Shown here: piece by piece, positions 48,158 to 62,197 of the stretch | Layout of the letters: each line of letters begins with the position of its first letter | How positions within the stretch are numbered: the stretch's first letter is position 1 | From: Parelaphostrongylus tenuis | Lineage: Eukaryota > Nematoda > Chromadorea > Rhabditida > Metastrongylidae | Assembly: GCA_019055375.1 (NCBI GenBank) | Contig: JAHQIW010004666.1 | Coordinates: 124,001 to 188,000 of the forward strand | Reading direction: 5' to 3' | DNA length: 64,000 nt | Translations under genes and position numbers: made by a program | Notes under the pieces: generated by a model | Told to the model about the DNA's origin: nothing | The model's input: only the letters and a program-made list of their open reading frames with translations | Database searches by the model: none

Positions 48158-51100
48158 TATAAGTACATCGGATCATCAAATGCAGCAAGAGTGAGTCTCA
48201 GATTACCAACAGATTTTCCATAGATATCAGTTAACTTCAACTGAACTTCGCGAGTATCATTGTCAATTGGAGCAGTAAAACTTGTACGGGAAATGAGTTT
48301 ATCATGCGTGAGCAAACAGTCATCCCAAAGTTCCAAAGAGAAATCTCGATTTGTTGACGCTCTAAATCAACTGGTACTGATTTCTACTTTGAAGATGAAT
48401 TAAATACATGTAATAATCAATAAACCTATGAAATATGAACTGCTCATTCCATGACACTTGATTTCTACCCTTAACGGTTGATGTGCGTACTTTGTCCTTC
48501 CCACTTTCTAGGATACAATACGCATTCACCTCTAAAATCGATGAATTACTAGCGTTTCTGCATAGAAAAATTCGGAGTATAATTGTTATTGGCACTATTC
48601 ACCTTTTGTTTGGTCCAAAAAGACTGCAGTGATTGTAATTCTCGTGACTGAAGTAGCCTCTCTGCATCCGAAGAGACCTTGCGAAGGCGCATGCTGAATT
48701 AGCGGGCATTATATAACCACTCTTATTTCCAACACAAGAATATCATTACCTTTAACAGAACCCGTGGATGGACTTTATGTTCAGAATAGATTCGCAACAT
48801 AAAAGAGGACTGTTCTCTTGGTGCGAATGTGGTCGGCAAAGCAATATACCTACCAGCAGGGACATCTCTCAAATGAAGAAACACTGATCGAGCACTAGCA
48901 TAGTCGGATGTACCAGTTGGTGCCATTGCCTTAAAGCTCTGCTTAGCTGTAGACAGTTAAAAGAGACATTGATAGATAGTTCTCACTTGATGAACACGGT
49001 GAACTCTATTTTCTTCAACTTTCATGACATGAATCCCAATCGTAACGTATGGATCACGTCGTTTTACTCCTTCATTAGGCTCTTTCTGTGTTAAAGCTAA
49101 CATAACTTCTCCAGGTTCGGACAGATTGAGAAGATACTACAACAGTTTTACTTAATCCATTAATGTAGGCATACAATGGTTGAAAAACATCGGTTCAAAA
49201 GTAGCACACCAAATTAAAAAAAAAGTTACCTGAGGATTATTACAGAATGTCGCAGAGAAATTAAGGCAGCCACCCGCAAAATCGTTGGGGGCACCACTCT
49301 TAGCTCCATTTGTTGTCCATTCCCCGTAAAATATCTCTTCATGGTACCTTAAACAGCAACTATAGAATGATGAATTACTCAACAGACACTTTACAAATTC
49401 GTTATTTATTATATTCGTACTGAAAAACATTTAATAGACCTATACGACCTATACGACCTATACTATGGTATAAGCTAAGAAACCTGAGTGCAAACATTCA
49501 ATTGTGAGCTCATTTCGTCATTTCTATCCACTGATTTATCCTTCAATTATTCAATTACTTACTACTCGCTCTTGTTACCCTATCTTTTTTGAAAAAAAAA
49601 ATTTATCGTCGACAGAACGTCTCAATTGATCAACCCAGGCACTCAATTGATCAACCCAGGCACTAATGAGAATCCCACGCACCTTTTCGAGCGTGAAAAT
49701 ATACTTGTATTGAACATCTGACATAACGAAATATCGGTAAAGTAGCGGATGAACGAATCCCACGGCATCCTGAAAAATGTTCCAAGTCAACCTTTATCTG
49801 TGGCATTTTCTTTGACAAGTTGTGCTGTTACTACGACTTTAGTTAACAGACACTAAAATATTCACTGCATGGGAAATACCGTATAAGTTTATATTTACGT
49901 TGTGAATCAGTATCAACGTAGATAAAAAGAACAACATAAAGTCGTCCCCAGAGGACTCACCAAAATTCACCGTCTTCATCAACAGTAATTCCAAGCGCAG
50001 CCTTCTGAGAATCCGTAACCTGTAAAACGGTTGAGCTTTTCTGAACAACTAATTTTCAAAACATTGTTAACGAACTTGTTCCCATTCTTCACTATTATCA
50101 CTCCAAGGACCGTTCCACTCTTTCTCTCCCCAGGGATTCTGAAGGCGAATCATTCGTATCCGATCGTGCTGACCAAATAGAGAGCTGCAAAGAAAAATTG
50201 AGTACCTTCCTATGTGTTTCTTTCTAAAGGTAATTTGAATAGGTAAGAACTACTGAAAACAAATATGATGAACAAATATTACAGGAAACAAAACTTAGAA
50301 AAAAGGAAAAACAAGGAGGTAAACCTGAATGCATTCGATTTGGCATCTAATTCCACATATCTGACTGCCGTAACAGCATATGCATGACCTTTCACCAAGC
50401 CGCAGTCCAAGGTTTGTTCGATTTCGTCCTTTGACTTCGCCTAAATGTGGAACGATGAAATGACATGAGGCCACCTAGAGGCAAACGTATTCTTACAACA
50501 AATAACTGAGATAAAACGATCGACGGCGAATAGAACAACCGCAATTGCAGCGACAATCAGTGCTTCGTTGTCGAACGCTTCCAGCAGATTGTTGAACAAT
50601 AATTGTGAAGAGGCAGCCGATCCCTGAAGTAAATTATTGTAAATATATTTACGTATACAGATGTATGTATCCATATACATTCAATATTGGCAACATGAGA
50701 GGACGTCATGACCATGATACGCATTGAACTCAAGCATGCGACTCAAGATGTCTCGTATTTTGGTTTTTTTTTTGCATTTCTCACCAACTGATTTCACTTT
50801 ATTTTGTATGCTTTGCTATGCTTCATGCTTCCTGATTGTTTTCTACGCATTTATCGTGACATTTCGAATCATTCCTTTGTGTAATAAGGAAAATTATCAA
50901 CAAATAATTCAGGATGCCGCAAAATATGAAGGATTCCTGTTATTAAATCTTCTTTATATCCACACATTACATATTGTGATTATAATTCATGGCAATTGGA
51001 AAGAGTGGACAGTTAATTACTAGTTGAAATGCTTTTTTTATGCTTGAAATAGGTTGAAAAAAGACGATTAAATTTCGTTCCAATCAAGTTAACAATGAAA

Positions 51101-54100
51101 GCGAACAAATAGCTGAAAATACCAAGGATAACAAAATTGCATTTTCTTAGAAAAGTCTGACGAGAACACATAGGAAGACAAGGGCGAAGGCGACGATAAA
51201 AAGTGATGCTTAGCTAGGAGATTGAAGACACTGACTTGATATAGCGGCGAACACCGCAGGTTATCATGTAAGCGAATTATGGATTCAATTTCCACATACA
51301 GAATCACTACTCTCCAAAGAGTCCAATTCATAACATATGCCTCAGGAATACGACTAACACCAAAATCTTTGCCGTTACATGAGGCATAAGACTATGAAGG
51401 AGACGAATGAATGCAACATACTGACAGGGATCAATGATAGAACGACAACTCTTCAAGAGATGCAAAGATTGATTGGCGACTGTCCTCCTGACCTCAAATG
51501 ATAGCAAACGCAAACATCGCGTTTCAATCGAAAGCCCCTTTGAGCATGGGGGAATGGGTTTACCCTTTGGCTACGACGGGCCCGCGGCGCTGGTCCTGCT
51601 TGGCGACGTTCGTGGCACCGAGGAGTTCTTAGTGCCAAGTGATATCGTCCTTCGGGAACAGGGTTGCCGCTGAGATCTCCTTCTGTGTCGCTTAGAGAGA
51701 GGTTTTTCGATGCCACTTTTTGGTGCCGGTCAGTATTGAAAACTCTTCTATAGCCGTCATTATAGCAAAAAAAAAAACGCTCAATCGCCCTACAAATCAC
51801 TACATCTTGATACGATACGTAGATCCATGGGATAAAGATGGAACCAACGCACAGGCTCTAGAAACTGACTGTATGGACTTCGATGTGTGTTCCTCTGAAT
51901 GTCGTACACTATACAAAATGCTTTCAAATCCGACTTTTGCAACATCGTTGGAAGAAATGTGAAGTAAAAAGTTGCACAGGTGTTGTTACCATAAGGATTT
52001 ACGTTTAATGTCAAAAAATAGTGAATTGTTAGCAATTGAGCGTTTTTCTTGTTATAATATTTCGTCTATAGAATGACCCTCCATGCTAAGCGACATCAAA
52101 ACACTTAATGTGAAGCGTCATAGGGCTAGCGCCGTGAACCAGTCCTACCCAAAGGGTTATGGGATTGACGGAGTTGTTCCACTTTGTTGAATGAAAATTC
52201 TACTAGGTGATAAGTAGCGAAAAGTGAGATTATGCTGAATCAATTTTACGATCCTATTGTAAATCAACTGCATATGGTTGCGAAAACAATCTATGGCGAA
52301 CATACCAGACTGTGCAAAATTATCAGACTTGTCACGGAAATTGTGAGACTCCTTGTATTTGACACAAACATATGTTATCGGATAGAAAACGGGGCATTTT
52401 GTCAACACATAAAAGGTGAAGTAATGGATAAAATAAACCGAATTAGGTAGAAATGGCAGCTCTTAAGCAGAATGGTGCTATATTCTGAAATGAAAGAAAC
52501 GACGACCATCACAAGCTCACGATTCACTATATAGAAGAAGTCATTTTTACACCGATAACTGGTTCACCCATGGACCTCCCTCCTTGAGGGATCCAGCCCG
52601 GTTAGTCGCGAGGGCACGTGGCGCGTCCTCAGGTGGTGGATAGGGGAATAAAACGCGAACCGAAAGCGACCGTGTGCTTCCCAGAGACGCAGGTGGTTCA
52701 GGGAATGAGCTCCCTGCTTCTGCAGCGCCGACTTGCCAAAAACTCTATTTCTACGAGTCAAGTCGGCCAAAAGCCTGCAATCAAGCGGATGGGAAGTACA
52801 TGGGAGGTCGTAGGAGTCGCCTTCAACAAATAAGCTCCTCCCGCTCCTCCGAGAGAGAGTGGCAAGCTACTCGTGATTACCCAGCCCCCACGTTTAGAGC
52901 CTGGCAAGCTATACATTGGGTATCAAAATACCAAAAACAGTAACAAATATGGGCCTTATTCCCCTGACCCTGAAACAGCCCGTGGTACGGCAGGGCCAGG
53001 TAGGACGAGTACGGAGAGGCTGCTAAAATCTCAGGGCCAAACTAAGATGCCAAGATCGAAACGGACAAAAATTACGATCTGTGCCGACAATGAAAGAACC
53101 CTTGCTCACGAATCCGTTGTAGAAGATCTATTGATCCAAGCAAGAAGAATAAGGTACGACGTCATTGGCCTAGCTGAGACGAGAAGGCGCCATACTTTTC
53201 ACGCTGTTTATGACACCGGAGAAGAACTGTCTCTTGGTACATGCGATCGGAGAGGTGTCGGCGGCTTTGGCGTCCTCGTCAGTTCGAATTTGACCGTGGA
53301 CATTGATTCGTTTGAACAACCAAGAACCCGTATCGGACGATTACGGTTGAAACGACGTGGTTCTATGCCAGCTTTAACAATCTTCGTTGCTTACGCACCA
53401 ACATCAAGCTATGACGAAGACGAAGTCGAAGCGTTCTATATGGACCTCGAAAAATTCTTCAGAGAAGATCATACATTCTTCAAGGTCATTGTCGGAGATT
53501 TTAACGCAAAATTGGACATAGAAGAACGTCTGAAGAACGTCACATAGGGACCCACGGACCAGAATGGAATGAACAGGGTGAGAGGCTATCTGAGTTTATT
53601 TATCATGACGACCCAAACCATCTATAGTAACTGGCGATTCCAAAACTCTTTTTCAGCTATGGACGTGGGAGTCTCCCAATGGAGAGTACCATAACGAAAT
53701 AGATCACATCATAGTGAATCGAAGGTTTTGCCTGACCGACGTCGCTGTTGTTCCTAAGTTCTACATGGGATCAGACCATCCCCTCCTTCACGCAACGTTC
53801 CGTTTTTCCAGGAGAGGAGAAAAAGCCGCTAAATTCAAACAACGAAGCCCAGAACTGCCATAAATTGGGATGTATTCAAATCACTAGTCGGCTCTTGGGA
53901 AGATACCGTTGTCGTCAACATCGACGAAGAATACGATCGACTCGTTGAATATCTTCACGTTAGCGCTATAAAAGCCGAGAGTCCTAAGGTCACGAAGAGA
54001 CGCTTGTCTCCGCGGACACTCGAGCTGATACGCCAACGTGGAATCGCACGAGCTGCAGGCAAAGGAAACCTTACGTCCGAACTTGCGAAACGCTGCAGAG

Positions 54101-57100
54101 AAGCGATAAAAGAAGACCTCAAAGAGAGAAGAGCAGCAGTTATGGCAGAAGCTGCAGAAGCTGGGAAGAGCATTCGCAAAGCACAGCGAGGCTTCGCCAA
54201 CTATAAGACCAAGATGATTGCAGTCCGATACCCTGATGGGACACTTACAGTTTCGAGAAGGGCTGTGGAGAAAATCATCCACCAATACTACTCGGATCTC
54301 TTCGCTAGCCATGTCCTCTTTCCGTCGTATAAATTGAAAGAGGATGAATATGTCGTCCCACCGGTCCTCCCTTCCGAAATCCGACATGCTATATCGCCGG
54401 TGAAGAACAGAACAACACCCGGTCCAGACAGGATTAGACCAGAACACCTAAAGAATCTGCCGCCGGTTCTCATCTACATCTTGGCTCGGCTCTTCACTCG
54501 CTACCTGTCAGAATGCAAGGTCCCTACTCAATGGAAAACCAGCAAGACCGTATTGTTGTTCAGAAAGGGAGACCTTCACGACATAGGCAATTATCGCCCA
54601 ATCTGCTTGCTGTACATCGTCTATGAACTCTTTACTCGAGTCATCCTAAACAGGATTGACAGAACACTGGACGAAGGACAGCCATGCGAACAAGCAGGGT
54701 TCCGAAAAGGATTTAGTACCATAGACCACATCCACACGATTACAAGACTCATTGAAGTTTCACGAGAGTACAAACAACCACTCTGTCTCACTTTCATCGA
54801 TCTGAAGGAAGCCTTTGATTCAGTGGAAACAGAAGCGGTTATAGAGGCTCTGGATAACCAGGGCGTCCCTACTTGGTACATAATGATTCTTCGTGAGCTT
54901 TGTAAAGATTTCACAACGAAAATATCTCCATTCTACAACAATATCACCATTGACGTAAGAAGAGGGGTTCGACAAGGCGATACAATATCGCCAAAACTAT
55001 TCACTGCCACCCTACAAAACGTCATGCGAGCATTAGAATGGGACGAAATGGGAGTGAAAATTGACGGTAGACAATTAAACCATCTTCGCTTTGCTGACGA
55101 TATCGTTCTCATAACACCAAACATCAGCGAAGCGGAACGAATGTTGACCGATTTCGATAACGCCTGTGGAAAGATTGGTCTTCAACTGAATCTAACGAAA
55201 ACAATGTTCATGAGGAACGGATGGGTTTCTAATGCCCCATTCACGCTCAACGGAACGACAATCTCCGAATGCTCCAGTTACGTTATCTAGGTCGCGAAAT
55301 CACATCCGACTCCGTGCCCACTTTTCGACTCGACAATTATCCCTACCCTAACGTATGCAGCAGAAACCTGGTCGCTACTCAAGCAGGTTGAAAGATCACT
55401 TGCCGTTATCGAACGCGCAGTCGAAAGGTCGATGCTAGGAGTATCCCGTATCTCGCAAATGAGAGAAAGTATCCGAAGTTCCGACCTGCGTCAACGATCG
55501 AAAATCAGAGACGCCGATCTACACGCCAGGATATAGAAAATAAGGTGAGCTGGACACGTGATGCGCTTCAACGACAACCGATGGACGAGAGCCGTTACCG
55601 ACTGGATTCCTCTGGACGTCAAGCGCTTTAAGAGAAGACCACTGACCCGTTGGTCCGATTTCCTCACGAAAGCGATAGAAGAAAGATATGATGCTCAGCG
55701 AATCTCTAGAGCGAGGAGGACCCACTGGGCTACTCTTGCACGCGATAGGGAAAAATGGAAGAGTTGCTGGTACCCGCTCGAATCACTCGACGATCAACGG
55801 GACGACAGGTGATACAGGTGAACTGGTGCACCAGCAGATCAGCGGAAACGCATTCCGGAAATACACCTATGAAGGTGGACGTCGCAGAGGCATAAAGAAA
55901 CTTTACCATCTCCCTCAAGCATTTAAAGAAAAGATGACGCTGAACCTAAGCCTACAACCGCATATGTGTGGTTATTGGAGAACATTAGAAGAATCGATGT
56001 GAGAATAGGCAATAAACTTGTGGTAGATGAAAGCACTCAAGACCCAAGTCAATTACGGTTCATTACGATGAACCTAAATCTACATTTACAACTACCTAAA
56101 TTCTGTGAGAAACTCCATTAACTAAGACCGAATATGTGTTGAGGATTATTGAGAACTATAAACGAGCACACTCGAGATTGCGGTAACGAAGCCAAACAGA
56201 TGTGTAGATGTGGTTGACGTAGCAAGCACTTTTCTTCCATTTTGGTAGTGGCCACCAAAAGTCTGTATTGTGATGGTTACAGATTGTAATGATTTGAAAT
56301 ATTTGTCAAGAGTCTAAATAAAGTAGACATTCACGTATACGTACGCTAATCCTAGGTCTTTCAAAAATCCGGAACTTCGGTGAGCTCAAGTGGAAGTCAG
56401 TAATCGATTTCATATGGTCATATATGCACAATATTTTACTATGTCAAGGCGGCGATGCGTCTTTAAGTGTTAAAGTCTCATGAAAGAGAAACAATCTTTT
56501 TTTTCTCTAACCAGAGAATAGATTGAAGCATCAGGAGGAGAAAATGACAAAAATCATCGGCGTCTTTGACAATATACCTAACGGAAATACTCGAATATGC
56601 ATGTTGCCAAGAAAATATTTAGAAATTTCATGCTTCCCATTTCTATTAAAAACACGAAAACCATGTAGAAAAGATGGAAAAATAAATGCATCGTAAAAAA
56701 AAACTATGTTGAAAAATCGAACTTACGTCTGAGAGGAATTTTCCTACGTTCACGGTTTCTGCAACTCCTCCGGACACATCTTGTAAAGCATCAGAAAGAT
56801 GACCTCCCACAAGATTCTCGTAGCATCCGTATAATCTGAAAATGACAAGAGTTTTAATAGAATACAACATAGAAGTGAGTTTCAGAACATAGAAAAACCA
56901 ACTTTTTTCCACTTATGCTGCTAATTTAGTGCAAAAGTAAATGCGTTTTATGTATTGTTGAAATTTGCTGATTGTTGTCAGAATATATCAAAAGACCGAA
57001 ATTACAACAAAACTTGTCTGAAACAGTGATTACTTTTGCACCAATTTAATACATGTTCCCCCTAAATAGTGTAAATAGTGCACCTCCTTGATTTACCACA

Positions 57101-57631
57101 GCAAATTATATCGAATGAGTAGTTAGACTTTTCGTTAGCTAACACAACCAATCGTGAACGCATGCCTTGAAGCGCTTCTGACTTAGAAAAAATTTAATTG
57201 CAAGGTGGCAAATGTCACGAAGGTAAGTGATATTTGTGGTGATTAAGTAGAAATGCCCAACTACAACAGACAAATAGTTGGATAATAAGCTGAAAGCCCA
57301 CAATTCTTAGTGAACAAAGGGCTTTAATCCTCCCGAGAGCAGGTTCGGGTATCGTCTGACGTCAAAGTTCTGAACATTACTCAACACCATTAGATATATC
57401 TATAACATCATACCACAGCAAAAAGTGGTTAAATGGAAAGAATTTTGTTTGACCAATTGCATAAAGCAGTTAGAAGAAGAAAAATCATATTTAGTCCAAA
57501 AATTTTGAGTGAAAAAGCGCTTGGTGATCATCAGTAACAAATGTTGGAACAAAGCTTATGTACTTATTACACATAGATATTTGTATATACACATTTAGAT
57601 ATCCATACACATGCATATATACATGTCTATT

Positions 57632-57682
<51 letters not shown>

Positions 57683-60600
57683 ATGGAATATATGCAATAT
57701 ACAAATGTACACATATGCATATATACATATATGTAGATATATATACATATAAAGGATAAAGCTCTCGGCGTTGATCAAGCCCTGACAGATGTGCTATGCA
57801 TTCGCCTTCAATTTTTAACTTCGTTTGAGGTGATTGAGTGCATATCTGGTCTTTGCAATGACTCGCCGTGGCCTCCCGCTGAATCAAGTCAGTGCTGCTT
57901 ATCGTCCCAGACAAGTCTGAGACTAGTCAGGTACCAATTTACCGACCTCGGAGGGATGGATGGTTTGGGGAGTCATAAGTGCGAGATCGAATGAGCGACC
58001 TTGTATGCGACGTGGAACAGCAATAACTATTGCACCACATACGCTCTATGCATATGTATATACATGCATATATACACATACATATGTATATATACGTATG
58101 TATATATTAATACTATAAATAAATAAATAAATATGTATATATATATATATTGTTTCATACGCATCGCGCGAGCATCTTGTTGATTATTTGGAAATTTTTC
58201 TCCGTTTCGCAAAAATTTCTAAGTGTCTTGTGTTCAAATGCGAAAAAAAACTTCGTTGAGTCGTTCGGGCTTAGGAATTTCATCTTGAATTTATATTGCA
58301 AAACCGACGATATAACGAAGCTTAAGCCTATGTATAAAAAAGCATATGAACGTGTAGAGAATATTTCGGAATTTCAGAGTCATACTTTTATCTGTAGTTT
58401 TCTTTCTAAGCGGAGAGCGTAGTCTTAATAAAACACTCGAACTAAAGACATAAAAACATTTCGACTTAACTATCGAGTCACCTTTGAGTTAACTACTGAT
58501 TTCGCTACCACATCCAAGTGAAGTGAGAAAAGAAAGCAAAACATTCGAGAAAGCTATACCGGAAAGTCGACAAAAACGCCACATAAGTGGGACGCCTTCG
58601 CTCAGTAATGTTTGATTGGAACAATCTTCGATTATGCTGCACAACTTGCCCTTCAGATTACGGAACAAGTTGGTTCCATAAAGTGACCAGTTGTTGTAAA
58701 AAGTACCGCGTATGCCTCAATCACTAGACACAACCGTGGACTGAGTCTTATTGGAATTTGTAGGTATAGTCTCTCGCTAAAGACAGTTGCCAATAAACAG
58801 GGAATCGAAAAGGTAGTCGATGAATTACTTGCATTGATGATTAAGTTTTGATAACAAAAAAATAAAGGCTATTTTATTGTATTTTCTCGTTTGAAACAGT
58901 ATACTTCATATTGAATATCCTAGATGTAGGCGAGACGAGAATTCCTTCAACACGTAGTAATTTTTAGTGTTTATCGATAGCTGCTGTATATAAATTGGTA
59001 TTCGATAACTATCTTTAGAATCTGAAATTCTATCAAGCCCACTGAACAAGCTTTTATTACCGTTATAACGATATGAACAGCATTCAGAAAACAGAATACT
59101 TCCTATTCAACAGCTTTTCGCGGGTATGATGTTATAGATTTACCCAAGGATGTAGAGTAAAGTAAAACTTCCGCGTCAGGCAGGACTCGAACCCTCATCT
59201 CACCCTATCCGGGGCGTGTGCTTTAACCCGTTACACTACTGACGTCCGTTTTGTCATCACTGTTTTTGCCACCAATTTTGCACATTACTCTGCATCACTG
59301 GGTAATCAGAAAAAACAATCCTATTTCGAATTTACCTGTAAGCACAATTTTTTAAGCGGATAAGAAGCTTTCATACATCTTAGCGCAATCGTCGCAGGCG
59401 CAAACAAAAAACATTTGACTAGCATAGCCATTTGGACAAAATCTTATCCCCTAAACACTCTCGCGACGCCCAACTTTTGATACCCTCAATGTGAAAAGAT
59501 TGGATTTCACATCGGTCACTGCGCAACGTTTTTGTATTTCCCCTCCCTTTTTAATGTGATTTCTTTTCTAAAGATCGGGATTTTCTCCACAACTTCAAAG
59601 AAAATTTGCATTAGCGTCACCCTCTATATTATGCTCTATGATCTAACCTTTCTATGCTTTTCGTGTATGTACAACTCTTATGTGTGGAGAAAAACGAACA
59701 CTTGTTCACTATACAGTGATATGCTGCCAGTATTTGATGAAATCGTTATAACGAGCAAGCAAAATCACAATGTTCTAATCTTGATCTCCTCTCAATCTTT
59801 ATCATAGCCAAAAGCAATTCCATCGAATAAAAATCGGGAGCCAGCGACTGCTTCTCGAGAATGACCTCGAACTCAGTATGTCATGCATGTCCATGGGGGC
59901 AGAAGTATTTTTGCGCTTCTTTACTAGCCGTATTATTTATATCGCTCATATGTTGAAAACCAGTGAGCTTGGAAAAGTGAGGGGAAACGCTTCTGTGAGA
60001 CTACACTCACCACAGCAACAAAAGCTCACTAAAGTATCTCACTAAAGTAGAACAACTCGTATGTTCTAAGCTTAGAAGTCTGTATACTACATAAAATTTC
60101 ATATCAAGTAATAAGGCTCACTCTAGTGCAGATATATATGAAGTTCAAGGGGGAAAATTTTCCAGTAGAGTCGTTACAAGGGGTTACACAATGGGTTAAT
60201 AATATTCAAGAACGGTAGATATTGTGTCATTTTTGGTAAACCCATGCACACTTTGTAACTGGTCTCTGATGCGGATAGTTGAGAGTACATTTATTCTACC
60301 AAAATCTTACGCGATTTAGTCATAACTTTTTGTACAAAAAATCGAGAAAACACACTAACTTTGCGAACGCCTTCTCTAGTAGTGCTGACCAAAACTCGTT
60401 TGGAGTTTTAGACCGTGCGAAAAGCAATTTACCATCTCTAAATTTGAAAAAATCACATACGAAGACGTCATAAAATAAAAGTCATGCGATTACCTTGTGG
60501 GTAGAAGATCGTCGATAACTACTTCAACCCATCGGCCAAACCTCCAGAACCGAAACCGGAAAACTCCCGCATACTGATTTTTCGAATCCCACTCTTGCGC

Positions 60601-62165
60601 TAATGCATCCGGGATGACCTGCCATTTTGAAAGATGAAAGAACGACGTTGAGTATCAAATAAAATTCGATGTGTTCACACCCTGTTTAGTAGATGTTCAT
60701 TGTGTGTGAGAGCCGAACAAGCGGAGACGAACCAACAATTGCCAAGTATACCTTGAGTGACATCATTCGGAGATGCTCCTTCCACAAACAGATGAGGATC
60801 ATTATGCAGTTCCTTTAATGATTGATTAAAACAATTCTATAGAAAACTGGTAACTCTCTTTTCTATAATAGTAAGGCATGCATTTAAGGAATGGAATTCG
60901 AAAAAGCCGCTATGTGTTATAGCGTATGGTGTTTCTCTAAATCACAAAGTAAAACTGAATATTTGTGACCACCATTACTGACCACCACAAGAAAAACATG
61001 AAGCTGAAACTACAATTACTATCTACCCACTTTGTTTCTGTAGTACAGAATTATAATCGATTACACACACACAACATTCCGTAAACATTCATGTGACCAT
61101 TAGCAAACATGGGTTCTTTTCAATTACATGGGTACAAATGAATAAACGAGCCCCTTCGCTGGGCAAGGACTTTTTCATCAAAGTGTTAGAGACCATTCGG
61201 AAGCTTAAATCTGTGGCTACTGCGCTACATGCTTTTTTTGGTGAGATGCTTTCATGATGCTAAAACATTCAAAATTAAATTGTGTTTTACACCCACCGAT
61301 TGCTTTTACTATTACTTCGCTGGAAGAGCGAGAAGCATATGAATGTGTAGAGGAAATTTCGTAGTATCAGAATAACACGTTTTATGCGCACTTCTTAAGA
61401 AGTGGAAAAAACTCCTACTTAAGTAACAAAAATTGCATGTCACATGTGTAGCGCATCAGCGCAATCGTTCGACGTCGTGTCGAAACCACGGGCAGCCTCC
61501 TGCCCCTCCTGAGCCCTTAGATTAGCCGAAAAACAAATGCTCACGCATGTGAAATCAATTTCATTTTCCCTGCTACAGTGCACTAAAACGGTCTTTCCAG
61601 AGCATAAGCACAGCGTTGGAATCACCGAAACTTATCCTATCGAACGGCTACTCATAATTCTAGGGAACAGTCGTGTTGTGCCCTGTGAGAAATACGCGTG
61701 TATGTGAAACACAAATGCTTTCGTACTGTTACAGCGTTGAAAAAGTTTTTTCAAAAAGCGGCCCATGTAGCGCAGTAACCAGGGATTTGAAATGCGAGTA
61801 ATTACTGTGATTGCAATGAAAAGTCTCATTTGTTTGCATATAACGGAAACGAAATCAAAAATGCACTCATAAAAATGCAGATCCGTAGAGGCTATTAAGT
61901 CAAGCGTTCCTTCATCAAATTCTGGTGGATTTGCCATGTATGCGACTTCATTAAACATCACTTGAGGTGATTGAATGCACATCTGGCCTACACAATGCTC
62001 TCGGTGGCCTATCAATGTATCCAGTCACTACCACTATCGTCCCAAAGAAGTCTAGTAACACCTCTCCAACGCCGGAACTATGGAATGTTTGCTTGGCCTT
62101 GGACGCAGGATGGAACAAACGACCACAAATATGTTGTAAGGCACCTCGATTCACTGCTCTACACG

Positions 62166-62197
<32 letters not shown>

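Noticed and set aside
49575..49790. Protein frame with a seven-residue duplication (SAWVDQL twice)
   Set aside because: The calpain exon uses another frame and ends at 49683 with a GT donor. The 21-bp duplication is intronic.
57565..58157. CRISPR-like or satellite array
   Set aside because: The units are simple TA-rich microsatellite repeats with no spacers, interrupted by one SINE.
59165..59250. Possible functional tRNA on the minus strand
   Set aside because: The B box and acceptor-like stem are good, but the anticodon loop is irregular and flanking sequence is shared with other repeat copies.
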